NCBI GenBank assembly: GCA_020073165.1 | Contig: JAIQFP010000006.1 | Span: 62,001 to 126,000, forward strand | From: Terriglobia bacterium | Lineage (GTDB): Bacteria > Acidobacteriota > Terriglobia > Terriglobales > Acidobacteriaceae | DNA: 64,000 nucleotides | Direction of reading: 5' to 3' | Part shown: piece after piece, positions 9,247 to 16,914 of the stretch | How the letters are laid out: each line of letters opens with the position of its first letter | How positions within the stretch are numbered: the stretch's first letter is position 1 | The notes under the pieces: generated by a model | Databases searched by the model: none | Told to the model about the DNA's origin: nothing | The model's input: the letters and a program-made list of their open reading frames with translations, nothing else | Made by a program: the position numbers and the translations under genes

Positions 9247-9519
9247 CTACACAGAATGAGCCACCACGGCGGCCAATTCCTGGGTTTCGCGCTGTATCCC
9301 GAGTTCTTCGACCCAGTGGGCTCCGCCGTGGCTGGCTACGTAGAGTGCCAGTTCCAGCCGACTCCACACCCCCAGCTTGTCGAAGGTGTTGCGCAGATAG
9401 TTCTTCACCACCTGCTCCGTAGTGCCGATCACTTCCGCAATCTCGCGGTTGGTGAGGCCCTCCCACACCAGCGTGGCGATTTGCATTTCCTTGGCGGTTA
9501 GCCGGTCACGTGGTTGCAT
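9247..9519 (-). CDS. Orphan LuxR-type HTH protein, second gene of pair A
   Basis: The 90-residue protein is little more than a LuxR/NarL-type DNA-binding domain: LTAKEMQIATLVWEGLTNREIAEVIG followed by TTEQVVKNYLRNTFDKLGVWSRLELALYV. There is no receiver or sensor domain. It overlaps the end of the upstream HTH gene by 22 bases, so the two are probably translationally coupled and may form a heterodimer (inference). Its closest visible relative is the second gene of pair B at 22247-22480, which shares NREVADEIGTTEHVVKNYLR. Confidence 0.75.
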   Translation of the reverse strand: MQPRDRLTAKEMQIATLVWEGLTNREIAEVIGTTEQVVKNYLRNTFDKLGVWSRLELALYVASHGGAHWVEELGIQRETQELAAVVAHSV

Positions 9520-9740
9520 GATTCCATCTCCTCTTTCATGAACATTGCGGTCGCCAGTTTCACCCGCTTGCGGCCATCCCGGATGCCGGCGCGCAGGAAC
9601 AAGGTACGCAAATGTTGCTTTACCGTTCGCGGGCTGATGTTCAACTGCGCTGCGATTTCCTTATTGCTGCACCCCTGCACGAGCAGCTTAAGGACCTCTT
9701 CGTCCCGTTGCGTAATCTTGATCTCGCTCAGACTCGTCAT
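9498..9740 (-). CDS. Orphan LuxR-type HTH protein, first gene of pair A
   Basis: The 80-residue protein is a stand-alone LuxR-type helix-turn-helix: ITQRDEEVLKLLVQGCSNKEIAAQLN, then ISPRTVKQHLRTLFLRAGI and KRVKLATAMF. It starts at ATG 9740 with GAGGAG about 6 bases upstream. It is the first gene of an overlapping two-gene operon. The pair is repeated at 22.2-22.7 kb with the same order and the same RTVK / KRVKLAT landmarks. An IS1595-family element is inserted 54 bases upstream of its start codon, probably separating it from its original promoter. Confidence 0.75.
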   Translation of the reverse strand: MTSLSEIKITQRDEEVLKLLVQGCSNKEIAAQLNISPRTVKQHLRTLFLRAGIRDGRKRVKLATAMFMKEEMESCNHVTG

Positions 9741-9793
9741 GGTCTCTCCTCACTCATCTGGGGTTGCATCGCTCAATCGCGGCCGCACTCCTA

Positions 9794-9801
9794 CAACAGC
9801 A
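9794..9801. repeat. Left target-site duplication of the IS1595-family element
   Basis: The octamer CAACAGCA lies immediately before the left inverted repeat and recurs exactly at 11767-11774, immediately after the right one. Eight bases is the duplication length typical of the IS1595 family. Confidence 0.9.
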
Positions 9802-9827
9802 GGTAATTATCCCTTGACATCACGTTA
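9802..9827 (+). repeat. Left terminal inverted repeat of the IS1595-family element
   Basis: It pairs with the reverse complement of 11741-11766. The outer 16 bases match exactly, then two mismatches (CA against GG), then TCACGT matches, then one mismatch in the last two positions. It also contains the TTGACA -35 box of the transposase promoter. Confidence 0.9.
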
Positions 9828-9842
9828 GCATTTTGCTAGCAT
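9814..9842 (+). promoter_or_regulatory. Sigma-70-type promoter of the transposase, nearly leaderless
   Basis: A perfect TTGACA (9814-9819) lies 17 bases before TAGCAT (9837-9842; four of six bases match TATAAT). The expected start of transcription, about 9848-9850, falls only a few bases before the ATG at 9852. The mRNA would therefore have almost no leader and no room for a Shine-Dalgarno site. The spacer contains the small inverted repeat TAGCA-TTT-TGCTA (9826-9838), and GTAGCTAC follows the -10 box; either could be an operator. Confidence 0.6.
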
Positions 9843-9851
9843 GTAGCTACT

Positions 9852-10823
9852 ATGAACCGCAGGCAGACGATTCCAAAGCACTTACGGTACACAATCACTG
9901 ACTTTAACCGTCAGTTTCCCGATGACAATGCCTGCTTTGAGCATCTCCGGGAACAGCGTTTTCCTGATGGAATTGCATACTGCCAAACGTGCAAACAGGA
10001 GCGCCAGCACCACCGTGTAAAGGGCCGTCCGGTTTATGCCTGCGATGAATGCCTAACGCAGATTTCTCCTATGGCCGGGACGATCTTTGAGCACAGCAGC
10101 ACGTCGCTGCGACTCTGGTACTACGCTATGTACCTCATGGCTTCCACGCGCTGCGGAATCTCAGCAAAGCAGATTCAGCGCGAAACCGGAGTGACCTATA
10201 AGACCGCTTGGCGGATGTTCCGCCAGATTCGCTCGTTGCTGTCCGAACCTGACATGCAACTGGAGGGAGAAGCGGTGGAAGTAGACGAAGCATACTTCGG
10301 TGGCAAGCGGAAGAACGGCGGCGGCCGTAGACTTCGCACGGACAAGGGAGAAAAATACAAGACCGTCGTGATGGGCATGGTCGAGCGCAAGGGTCGTGTC
10401 ATTGCCAAGACAGTTCCCAATGCCAGTGGTGCAACTCTACTGAGCAACGTGAAGGAATGCATTCTGCCCAAGAGCACGATCTTCACCGATGAACTGCCGT
10501 CGTATCACGGCATCCCGCACATGAAGGCCGGGTATGATCACAAGCGCATCAATCACAGTTCCAAGGTGTACGTCATGGGCAACGTTCACACGAACACGAT
10601 TGAAGGATTTTGGTCGCTAGTGAAGCGGGGAATTGGCGGGGTCTACCATCAGGTTTCGCAAAAGTATTTGCAGAGCTACTTGGATGAGTATTCGTTCAGG
10701 TACAACCGGAGGGATCAGGGGAACTTAATTTTTACTTCGCTTTTGAAGCGCGTGGCTGAGATGGCTGCGCTGCCCGCCTCAGCAAATCGCGGAATGACGC
10801 CTTCGCAAGAGGTGCCATTTTAG
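9852..10823 (+). CDS. IS1595-family transposase
   Basis: The protein has 323 residues. An N-terminal zinc ribbon uses CxxC pairs at about C44/C47 and C64/C67 (YCQTCKQ, ACDECL). The catalytic core shows the first Asp in EVDEAYFGGKRK (D145), the second in FTDELPSYHG (D213), and the last motif HTNTIEGFWSLVKRG (N248, E251, K258). This is the DD(N)E pattern with a nearby lysine that typifies the IS1595 family. The frame is intact with no internal stop, so the protein is probably active. Translation seems to start on a nearly leaderless message. Its last 92 bases overlap a possible small gene on the other strand. Confidence 0.92.
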   Translation: MNRRQTIPKHLRYTITDFNRQFPDDNACFEHLREQRFPDGIAYCQTCKQERQHHRVKGRPVYACDECLTQISPMAGTIFEHSSTSLRLWYYAMYLMASTRCGISAKQIQRETGVTYKTAWRMFRQIRSLLSEPDMQLEGEAVEVDEAYFGGKRKNGGGRRLRTDKGEKYKTVVMGMVERKGRVIAKTVPNASGATLLSNVKECILPKSTIFTDELPSYHGIPHMKAGYDHKRINHSSKVYVMGNVHTNTIEGFWSLVKRGIGGVYHQVSQKYLQSYLDEYSFRYNRRDQGNLIFTSLLKRVAEMAALPASANRGMTPSQEVPF

Positions 10824-10908
10824 CCGCGACTTCTGCCGATGGCTTGAAATTTCGATTCGCAACGGGTCGTTCGCTGCTACCTTGCCGGGATGAGCGTATG
10901 CCCGCCAT
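10732..10908 (-). CDS. Possible 58-aa protein overlapping the transposase gene tail to tail
   Basis: On the minus strand ATG 10908 opens a 58-codon frame (MAGIRSSRQGSSERPVANRN... ending SQPRASKAK). It carries a KASFRDLLRRAAQP segment that looks like a conserved helix. Its 3' part overlaps the end of the transposase gene by 92 bases. It lies within the mobile element, downstream of the 246-aa passenger gene on the same strand. It may be a real small passenger protein or only a shadow of the transposase codons; no function can be assigned. Confidence 0.3.
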   Translation of the reverse strand: MAGIRSSRQGSSERPVANRNFKPSAEVAAKMAPLAKASFRDLLRRAAQPSQPRASKAK

Positions 10909-10978
10909 ACTTCCGTCAATATAGCACGGCGGAGGAAATGCCGGAAGCGTGCGCACAGACATGGCTTGGTACGCCGCA

Positions 10979-11719
10979 CTACTTGAAGAATCGCGCAAAA
11001 GCTGGCAGCACTGTGTCAGCGACAAATTGGTGTATTTCGAAAAGATCATCGATCCCAAGATCAAGCTCGTCTTTGGCAGTTCCAAACCTCAAGTCGAATC
11101 CAGGCGATGGATTGAGGTTCACTTTGTCCTTCATGGCAAGCGGAATTTTCACTATGCCGCAATTGTCGATATGTTCACCTTCGAACGACGCATTTGGAAC
11201 GTTGATTCTAAGAAACTCGTCAGAGATCACAGCATGATGTCCAATGTGCCTGTGCTTGTCGATGTTCCAGAGCTTGTTGAGACGCCAGAGATGAGTACTC
11301 TTGTACAAATCCCCTGCGTTATACGGCTGAAAAGACTTCATGAGGGCGACTGCTGCGTCGGGAATGCCATAGGTAGACTTGACAATCTTCAGTTGTGTCT
11401 CAAGCGAATCCTTCTCTGTAATCGGGAAGCAGATGTGGCTTCCAGGTTGACTAGTTGTGAGGGTCGCCAACTGCCATGCGAGGTGATCAAGGCAAGCACG
11501 CAGACGACACACGAAATCCCCGGCGGTAAGGACAATATCCAAGATAGGCTGATCCTCGGGATACTGAATCCTGACGACGTACCAGCCATTTTCAACATCG
11601 TCTGTAGCGGTAACGTTGGGCGAGTACGAACGTTTCAGTGCACTCATTCTTTCATCAAGCAATTCGAGGTGCTTTTTCGCCCATCGAAGATTGAGTTCGG
11701 GATCAGCCAGACTTGGCAT
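10979..11719 (-). CDS. Passenger protein of unknown function in the IS1595-family element
   Basis: The 246-residue soluble, mostly helical-looking protein is not recognised. Landmarks are CLDHLAWQLATL (about 76-87), HLWRLNKLWNIDKHRHIGHH (about 143-162) and a C-terminal LDLGIDDLFEIHQFV. The DHLAWQLA and IDKHR segments give the impression of a helical bundle, but no catalytic site is obvious. Because it lies between the element's inverted repeats, pointing toward the transposase, it moves with it. Base composition here is visibly less GC-rich than in flanking genes, as expected for transferred DNA. The start at ATG 11719 has only a weak ribosome-binding site. A plus-strand frame over the same bases was rejected. 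Confidence 0.6.
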   Translation of the reverse strand: MPSLADPELNLRWAKKHLELLDERMSALKRSYSPNVTATDDVENGWYVVRIQYPEDQPILDIVLTAGDFVCRLRACLDHLAWQLATLTTSQPGSHICFPITEKDSLETQLKIVKSTYGIPDAAVALMKSFQPYNAGDLYKSTHLWRLNKLWNIDKHRHIGHHAVISDEFLRINVPNASFEGEHIDNCGIVKIPLAMKDKVNLNPSPGFDLRFGTAKDELDLGIDDLFEIHQFVADTVLPAFARFFK

Positions 11720-11740
11720 TGCAGCCCGAATGATACCAGA

Positions 11741-11766
11741 TTACGTGACCTCAAGGGATAATTACC
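11741..11766 (-). repeat. Right terminal inverted repeat of the IS1595-family element
   Basis: The reverse complement begins GGTAATTATCCCTTGA and matches the left repeat at 23 of 26 positions. The -35-like hexamer is TTGAGG here, not TTGACA, so this end lacks the strong promoter element of the left end. Confidence 0.9.
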
Positions 11767-11774
11767 CAACAGCA
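11767..11774. repeat. Right target-site duplication of the IS1595-family element
   Basis: CAACAGCA, an exact copy of 9794-9801, directly follows the right inverted repeat. Confidence 0.9.
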
Positions 11775-12069
11775 ACTCTTTCGCCAAACCTTCGCTATTC
11801 CGCACCAAGGTACAAATCCCAATGAATGGGCGGGCTTACAGACAAAGGTCGCAGTACAAGAGCGGAAATCGTCCAACTCTGATTGGGACTACGCGTCCCA
11901 CATCGGGCCAAATGAGTCGGTAGTGGCCAACGTGCGGTGGTTGTGCCACCCCGCCCTTGTATTACGGGGAACCGCTTATAAGGTACTGGCTACTGAAACC
12001 GCACTTCCACCCCGCTTCAATACGCGCTAAGGTTTACCTGAATAGATTCGGCACTGAGAGGCCCACAGC
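11775..12069. other. Former upstream region of HTH pair A, now between the IS element and a two-component operon
   Basis: No gene is seen. Two small hairpins are visible: TGGGAC-TACGC-GTCCCA at 11884-11900 and GGTGG-TTGTG-CCACC at 11936-11950. A TATAAG hexamer at 11977-11982 could be a -10 box for the operon that follows, but no matching -35 was found. Before the insertion this DNA lay directly upstream of the orphan HTH pair. Confidence 0.4.
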
Positions 12070-12741
12070 GTGCGTGTGCTGATTGTCGAAGACGAACCTC
12101 GGCTGGCGGAAAACATAGCTCGCAGTCTGCGCGAGAGTGCCGGGTTCGCGGTGGACGTGGCCACCGACGGCCAGGAAGGACTCTTCCTGGCGGAGTCGAA
12201 CGTCTACGACGCAGTGCTGTTGGATCTGATGTTGCCCAAACTGGACGGAATGCAACTACTCACCCGCATTCGCCAGGCCGGTCATCGGACTCCTGTGCTG
12301 GTGGTGACCGCCCGCGATGACAAAGAATCGGTGGTCGCCCTGCTCAATGCTGGCGCCGACGACTACCTCACCAAGCCATTCGACTTGGGCGAGTTGTTGG
12401 CCCGCACCAAGGCGCTCATCCGTCGGGGCAAAGGCCAGCCCTCACCCGTCCTGACCATCGGCGACCTGGAACTGAATGCGGTGAGCCGCACTGTCCAGCG
12501 CGCCGGAAAATATGTTGCCCTCACGGCGATGGAGTACCGGGTGCTCGAATACCTGGCGCATCGCCCGCGCGCCGTGGTTTCCAAGACCGAACTGCTCGAA
12601 CATCTTTACGACTACAACTGGGAGAAGTTCAGCAACGTAATCGAGGTGTACATTTCCGGACTGCGGAGGAAACTCAACGACGGCTCCGCCCGCCAATTGA
12701 TTCATACCGTCCGGGGCCAGGGATACATCCTGCAGGATTGA
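12070..12741 (+). CDS. OmpR-family response regulator
   Basis: The 223-residue protein starts at GTG 12070 with GAGAGG upstream. The receiver domain (about 1-115) has the acidic residues in VEDE, the phospho-acceptor in VLLDLMLPK (D52) and the lysine in YLTKPF. A winged-helix output domain (about 125-222) contains LTAMEYRVLEYLA and VIEVYISGLRRKL and ends HTVRGQGYILQD. The kinase gene begins 2 bases after its stop. Together they precede an RND efflux operon, which is the likely target, as in CusR/S- or QseB/C-type arrangements. The inducing signal is unknown. Confidence 0.93.
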   Translation: MRVLIVEDEPRLAENIARSLRESAGFAVDVATDGQEGLFLAESNVYDAVLLDLMLPKLDGMQLLTRIRQAGHRTPVLVVTARDDKESVVALLNAGADDYLTKPFDLGELLARTKALIRRGKGQPSPVLTIGDLELNAVSRTVQRAGKYVALTAMEYRVLEYLAHRPRAVVSKTELLEHLYDYNWEKFSNVIEVYISGLRRKLNDGSARQLIHTVRGQGYILQD

Positions 12742-12743
12742 GC

Positions 12744-14168
12744 ATGGTGCGCAATTCCATCCAGCGACGCCTGATCGCGACCGTGATCGTATCGCAGACT
12801 CTGCTGGCGGCAGGCCTGCTGTTCACCGGTGTCTTCTACACGCACCGCCGCCTGCTCTCCACGCTCGATGCCGGCATGCAGGCGCGCGCTATGAGCGTTG
12901 CAGCCCTGGTGCGCTATACCGAAGATGCCAGCGGAAATGTGTACTTCGACAACACCCTGATGCCGGATTCGCTCGATCCCGGCCACCCCGATCTGTTCGC
13001 GGTGTGGACGGAGAGGTCGGGATTGCTGACCCGCTCCAGCAATTGGCCCCTCGGACTGCAGATCCCACCCCAGGGAGCATACAACCGCTGGGTCACCGCA
13101 GGAGGAAAGATTGAATACCGCGTGCTGCGGGTTTCCGGGGTCCCGGTTCTGGACCGGGAAGAGGGCATGTCTTTCCGCCCCCAAACCCTTACCATCGTGT
13201 ATGCCGCGCCCTCGTTCTCCATGCGGCGTCAAACGTGGTTGGCCGCGGAGATCATCGCGGTCGCCAGTTTGTTTCTTCTGGCCGTGACCGTGCCACTGGC
13301 GCTGTGGGGCATCCGCCGCGGACTCTTGCCCCTGCAACACTTGGCGGATCAAGCGGCGCTGGTGTCGGCCAACCACTGGCAGCTTCGCTTGCCCGAAGAT
13401 GCGCAGCAGATTGCAGAGCTTCGTCCCCTTACCGAATCCATGACCACCATGCTGGCCCGCCTGCAGCACTCGTTTGCCCAGCAAAGAGAATTTCTCGGCA
13501 ACGCTGCCCACGAGTTGAAGACCCCAGTCGCCGTCCTCAAGTCCACGCTGCAATCGCTACAGCATCGGCCTCGCAGTTCGGATGAATACCGCGCCGGTCT
13601 CGAACAATGTCTTGAGGATCTGGACCGCCTGGAGCAACTCCTGCAATGGATGCTGCGCCTGGCGCGCGCGGAACAGTGGGCCCAAGGCGCAATCCGGCGT
13701 GATCTGCAGGTCATCAACGTCGCTGCAACTTGTGAAGAGGCGGTGGAGCGCATACGTCCGCTGGCCCAGACTCACAACGCCACCATTCATGTCTCCGGCA
13801 ACGAGACCGTGCTCCTTCGCGCCGATCCCGAGGACCTGCAGCTGGTATGGATCAATTTGCTGGAAAATGCCGTGCGTTACAGCCCCGAAGGCGGATCGGT
13901 CGAAGTCGCGATTATGCGCAACAACAGTGGCCCCGCACGCGTCATCTTCGAAGACCACGGCGTGGGCATTCCCGCCGCCGATCTGCCCCACATCTTTGAA
14001 CGCTTCTATCGCGGCGACCCGTCCCGAACCCGGGCCACAGGCGGCTTCGGCCTCGGCCTAGCCATCGCCAAAGCCCTGGTGGAAGCCTACGGCGGCACCA
14101 TCACCGCCGCTAGCGCCCCCGGCCAAGGCACCCGCATGACTGTTGAACTACCGCTCGGCAGCCAGTAA
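12744..14168 (+). CDS. Sensor histidine kinase, partner of the OmpR-type regulator
   Basis: The protein has about 474 residues. A first transmembrane helix (about 10-33) and a second (about 160-185) bracket a periplasmic sensor region of about 125 residues; a HAMP linker follows. The dimerisation helix carries the phospho-accepting histidine in AAHELKTPV (H256). The ATPase domain shows NLLENAVRYSPEGG, EDHGVGIP, and GGFGLGLAIAKALVEAYGGTI. ATG 12744 is preferred over TTG 12738, which overlaps the regulator's stop. It phosphorylates the regulator encoded just upstream; the ligand is unknown. About 100 bases separate it from the efflux genes. Confidence 0.92.
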   Translation: MVRNSIQRRLIATVIVSQTLLAAGLLFTGVFYTHRRLLSTLDAGMQARAMSVAALVRYTEDASGNVYFDNTLMPDSLDPGHPDLFAVWTERSGLLTRSSNWPLGLQIPPQGAYNRWVTAGGKIEYRVLRVSGVPVLDREEGMSFRPQTLTIVYAAPSFSMRRQTWLAAEIIAVASLFLLAVTVPLALWGIRRGLLPLQHLADQAALVSANHWQLRLPEDAQQIAELRPLTESMTTMLARLQHSFAQQREFLGNAAHELKTPVAVLKSTLQSLQHRPRSSDEYRAGLEQCLEDLDRLEQLLQWMLRLARAEQWAQGAIRRDLQVINVAATCEEAVERIRPLAQTHNATIHVSGNETVLLRADPEDLQLVWINLLENAVRYSPEGGSVEVAIMRNNSGPARVIFEDHGVGIPAADLPHIFERFYRGDPSRTRATGGFGLGLAIAKALVEAYGGTITAASAPGQGTRMTVELPLGSQ

Positions 14169-14270
14169 CTGAAGTTACCGGCACCGCCATGCCCCCTCCG
14201 CCCCTGCATCTGATCTTCAGCTTTCCTTAATCCTCGCTGGGTGAGAATCAAGCGTTCTGCACCATTGGTG

Positions 14271-15635
14271 ATGCACATGCCAATTTCAACTCGCATCAGT
14301 GAAAACGGTTTGTTCGCTGCCCTAGCGCTTTTGATAACGAGCTTAGTGCTCGCTGCCCCCGCCCAAACCAACCCTAACCAGGCGCCCGTGGGCAGCGGCA
14401 ATCCACCCGCCGCGCCCCTGACCCTGACTCTCCAGGACGCGCTCCAGCGCGCCAGCCAGATCAATCCCGAATATCGCGCCGCGGTTACCGAATACGGATT
14501 AGCCAGGGAAGACAAGGTGCAGGGCCGTGCCGCTTTGCTGCCCAGCCTGAACTACACGGCTCAGTTCCTCTACACCCAGGGGAATGGCACGCCCTCTGGG
14601 CGCTTCATTGCCGACAACGGTGTCCACGAGTACATCAGCCAGGGCAATGCTCATCAGGAGATCTCACTGCAAAACCTTGCTGAGTACCGCCGTACCTCCG
14701 CGGCCGAAGCGGTGGCTCGGGCCCGCTCAGAAATTGCCGCCCGGGGATTGGTGGTCACTGTGGTGCAAGCCTATTACGGGTTCGTCGTGGCCCAGCGCAA
14801 GTACGCTACTGCCCAACGTGCCGCCACCGAAGCTTTGCGCTTCCTCGACATCAGCCAGAAGCTCGAGCACGGGGGCGAAGTCGCTCACTCCGACGTCATC
14901 AAGGCCCAGATCCAATCCAACCAGCAACAGCGCGACCTGCAGGAAGCGGAACTCGAAATGAATCGCAGCAGGCTGGAGTTGGCTGTTCTGGTTTTTCCCG
15001 ATTTCAACGAGAATTTCAGCGTGGTGGACGATCTGCAGATGCCTGAGTCCCTGCCCTCGTTCCCTGAAGTTCAGGCCGCGGCCGCCAACAAGAATCCTGA
15101 ACTGCGCGCTGCCTTGGCCACAGTGCAGGAGGCGAACCAGGAAGTTGCGGTTGCCTGGAACGGTTTTCTGCCCTCGCTGAGCTTCGACTACTTCTACGGA
15201 ATTGACGCCGCTCAATTCGCGACTCGGGCGCCGGACGGAACCCGCAACCTCGGCTACGCTGCCACTGCCACGCTGCAATTGCCAGTGTGGAACTGGGGAG
15301 CCAACCGCAGCAGACTGAAGCAGGCCGACCTGCGACGCCAGCAGGCTCGCGTGGAGTTGAGTTCTACCCAACGGGAACTGCTCGCCAAGCTGCGCACCTT
15401 CTACAATGAGGCCCAGACGGCGGGTTCCGAACTCGAATCCCTGAACCAGTCCGCGGAACTCGCCGCCGACAGCCTGCGTCTGACCACGCTGCGATACCAG
15501 AGCGGCGAATCCACGGTATTGGAGGTGGTGGACGCGCAGAATACTCTGACCGTGGCGCGCAATGCTTTCAACGACGGACAAGCGCGTTTTCGCCTCGCCC
15601 TCGCGACGCTGCAGACGCTGACAGGGAACTTCTAA
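14271..15635 (+). CDS. TolC-family outer-membrane efflux protein
   Basis: The protein has about 454 residues and a signal peptide ending near LVLAAPAQ. Two homologous TolC-type repeats follow, each opened by helix-rich stretches (LQDALQRASQINPEYRAA; later FPEVQAAAANKNPELRAALATV), and the family's C-terminal 'TTLRYQSGESTVLEVVDAQ' segment is present. It should form the trimeric outer-membrane channel for the adaptor and pump encoded next. The start is uncertain among GTG 14241, ATG 14271 and ATG 14277, none with a strong ribosome-binding site. The adaptor gene starts 4 bases after its stop. Confidence 0.9.
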   Translation: MHMPISTRISENGLFAALALLITSLVLAAPAQTNPNQAPVGSGNPPAAPLTLTLQDALQRASQINPEYRAAVTEYGLAREDKVQGRAALLPSLNYTAQFLYTQGNGTPSGRFIADNGVHEYISQGNAHQEISLQNLAEYRRTSAAEAVARARSEIAARGLVVTVVQAYYGFVVAQRKYATAQRAATEALRFLDISQKLEHGGEVAHSDVIKAQIQSNQQQRDLQEAELEMNRSRLELAVLVFPDFNENFSVVDDLQMPESLPSFPEVQAAAANKNPELRAALATVQEANQEVAVAWNGFLPSLSFDYFYGIDAAQFATRAPDGTRNLGYAATATLQLPVWNWGANRSRLKQADLRRQQARVELSSTQRELLAKLRTFYNEAQTAGSELESLNQSAELAADSLRLTTLRYQSGESTVLEVVDAQNTLTVARNAFNDGQARFRLALATLQTLTGNF

Positions 15636-15639
15636 GCCC

Positions 15640-16896
15640 ATGAACACGCCGCCATCCACAACGCAAAGAGTTGCCGCTATGCTCGCCGGCTTTGCCGCGC
15701 TTCTCTTCCTCTCCGCCTGCTCCCGAGAACCAGCCGAGAAGGAGCCCACGGTCCCCGTCCAGGTGGTCGCCGTCGAGCAGACCACCCTGCAGCACACCGT
15801 GGTCTCCGACGCGGTGCTGTTTCCGCTGCAACAATCCGCCATCACTCCCAAAATCAGCGCCCCGGTAAAGACTTTCTACGTCAAGCGAGGCAGCCGCGTG
15901 CACCAGGGCGAATTGCTGGCCGTCCTCGAGAACCGCGACCTCGCGGCTGCCGCGCAGGACACCAAAGGTACTTATGATCAGGCGCAAGCCGCGTATGAAA
16001 CCACCACCGCCGCTGACCTGCCCCAGGAAATTCAGAAAGCCCAACTCGACGCTAAGGCCGCCAAGCAGATGTTTGAGGCCCAGCAGAAGATTTACGACAG
16101 CCGCCAGGAACTCTTCCAGCAAGGAGCCATGCCGCGCAAGGAACTCGATCAGGCTGGAGTTGATCTGACCAATGCGCGCAACCAGTACGAAATTGCCCAG
16201 AAACATCTCGATGCCTTGATGGCCATCGGAAAGCAGCAGACGCTCAAGTCCGCTGCGGGCCAACTGGAATCAGCGAAGGGGAAATACCTGGGAGCTGAGG
16301 CCGCGCTCGGCTACTCCGAAATTCGCAGCCCCATCGACGGCGTGATCACTGACCGCCCTCTTTATCCCGGAGAAATGGCCGCTGCCGGCACTCCCTTGCT
16401 CACCGTGATGGACATCTCGCAGGTCATCGCCCGTGCCCACATTCCCCAGCCCGAGGCTGCATTGCTGAAAGTCGGCGACAAAGCCACCATCACCGCGCCC
16501 GGCGAGGACAAGCCCGTCGAAGGCAGCATTACCGTTGTCAGCCCAGCGCTCGACCCTAATAGCACCACAGTCGAAGTCTGGGTACAAGCCAAGAATCCCG
16601 GCCAGCGCCTCAAGCCCGGCACCAGCGTGCAGCTCTCCATGCTGGCGCAGACCGTTCCCAATGCGCTCATCATTCCGGCAGCCGGGCTGCTCACCGCGCA
16701 GGATGGAAGCACCTCGGTGATGGTCGTTGGCGCTGACAATCGCGCCCATCAGAAAAGCGTGCGCGTGGGGATTCGCCAGGGCGACCAGGTGCAGATCGTC
16801 GAAGGCGTGCAGGCTGGCGACCGACTGGTGGCCTCCGGAGCCTACGGCCTCCCCGACAACGTCAAGATCAAGGCGGAAAGCCAGGATGAGAAATAA
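15640..16896 (+). CDS. RND efflux periplasmic adaptor lipoprotein
   Basis: The 418-residue protein has a lipoprotein signal with lipobox LSAC (cysteine near residue 27). A barrel-sandwich hybrid half (KISAPVKTFYVKRGSRVHQGELLAVLENRDL) is followed by a long coiled-coil hairpin (about 100-210). The second hybrid half (LGYSEIRSPIDGVITDRPLYPGEMAAAG) and beta-barrel and membrane-proximal domains complete a typical membrane fusion protein. It links the inner-membrane pump to the TolC-type channel. The gene is tightly spaced in the operon, 4 bases after the TolC gene and 18 bases before the pump gene. Confidence 0.93.
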   Translation: MNTPPSTTQRVAAMLAGFAALLFLSACSREPAEKEPTVPVQVVAVEQTTLQHTVVSDAVLFPLQQSAITPKISAPVKTFYVKRGSRVHQGELLAVLENRDLAAAAQDTKGTYDQAQAAYETTTAADLPQEIQKAQLDAKAAKQMFEAQQKIYDSRQELFQQGAMPRKELDQAGVDLTNARNQYEIAQKHLDALMAIGKQQTLKSAAGQLESAKGKYLGAEAALGYSEIRSPIDGVITDRPLYPGEMAAAGTPLLTVMDISQVIARAHIPQPEAALLKVGDKATITAPGEDKPVEGSITVVSPALDPNSTTVEVWVQAKNPGQRLKPGTSVQLSMLAQTVPNALIIPAAGLLTAQDGSTSVMVVGADNRAHQKSVRVGIRQGDQVQIVEGVQAGDRLVASGAYGLPDNVKIKAESQDEK

Positions 16897-16914
16897 CCGC
16901 AGCGGAGCGACGCC

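Larger units (their letters stand above)
9802..11766 (+). mobile_element. Complete IS1595-family element with passenger gene
   Basis: The 1965-bp element is bounded by inverted repeats (9802-9827 and 11741-11766). They are identical over the outer 16 bases, GGTAATTATCCCTTGA, and 23 of 26 bases match overall. A perfect 8-bp duplication, CAACAGCA, flanks it. Inside are a rightward IS1595 transposase gene, a leftward 246-aa gene of unknown function and a possible 58-aa leftward gene. Intact ends, intact duplication and an open transposase frame all point to a recent insertion. Some IS1595-family elements are known to carry passenger genes. Confidence 0.9.

Noticed and set aside
10949-11761. 270-codon plus-strand frame opposite the passenger gene
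   Set aside because: It lies over the 246-aa minus-strand frame, spans the right inverted repeat and has no domain-like sequence; the minus frame has clear protein character.
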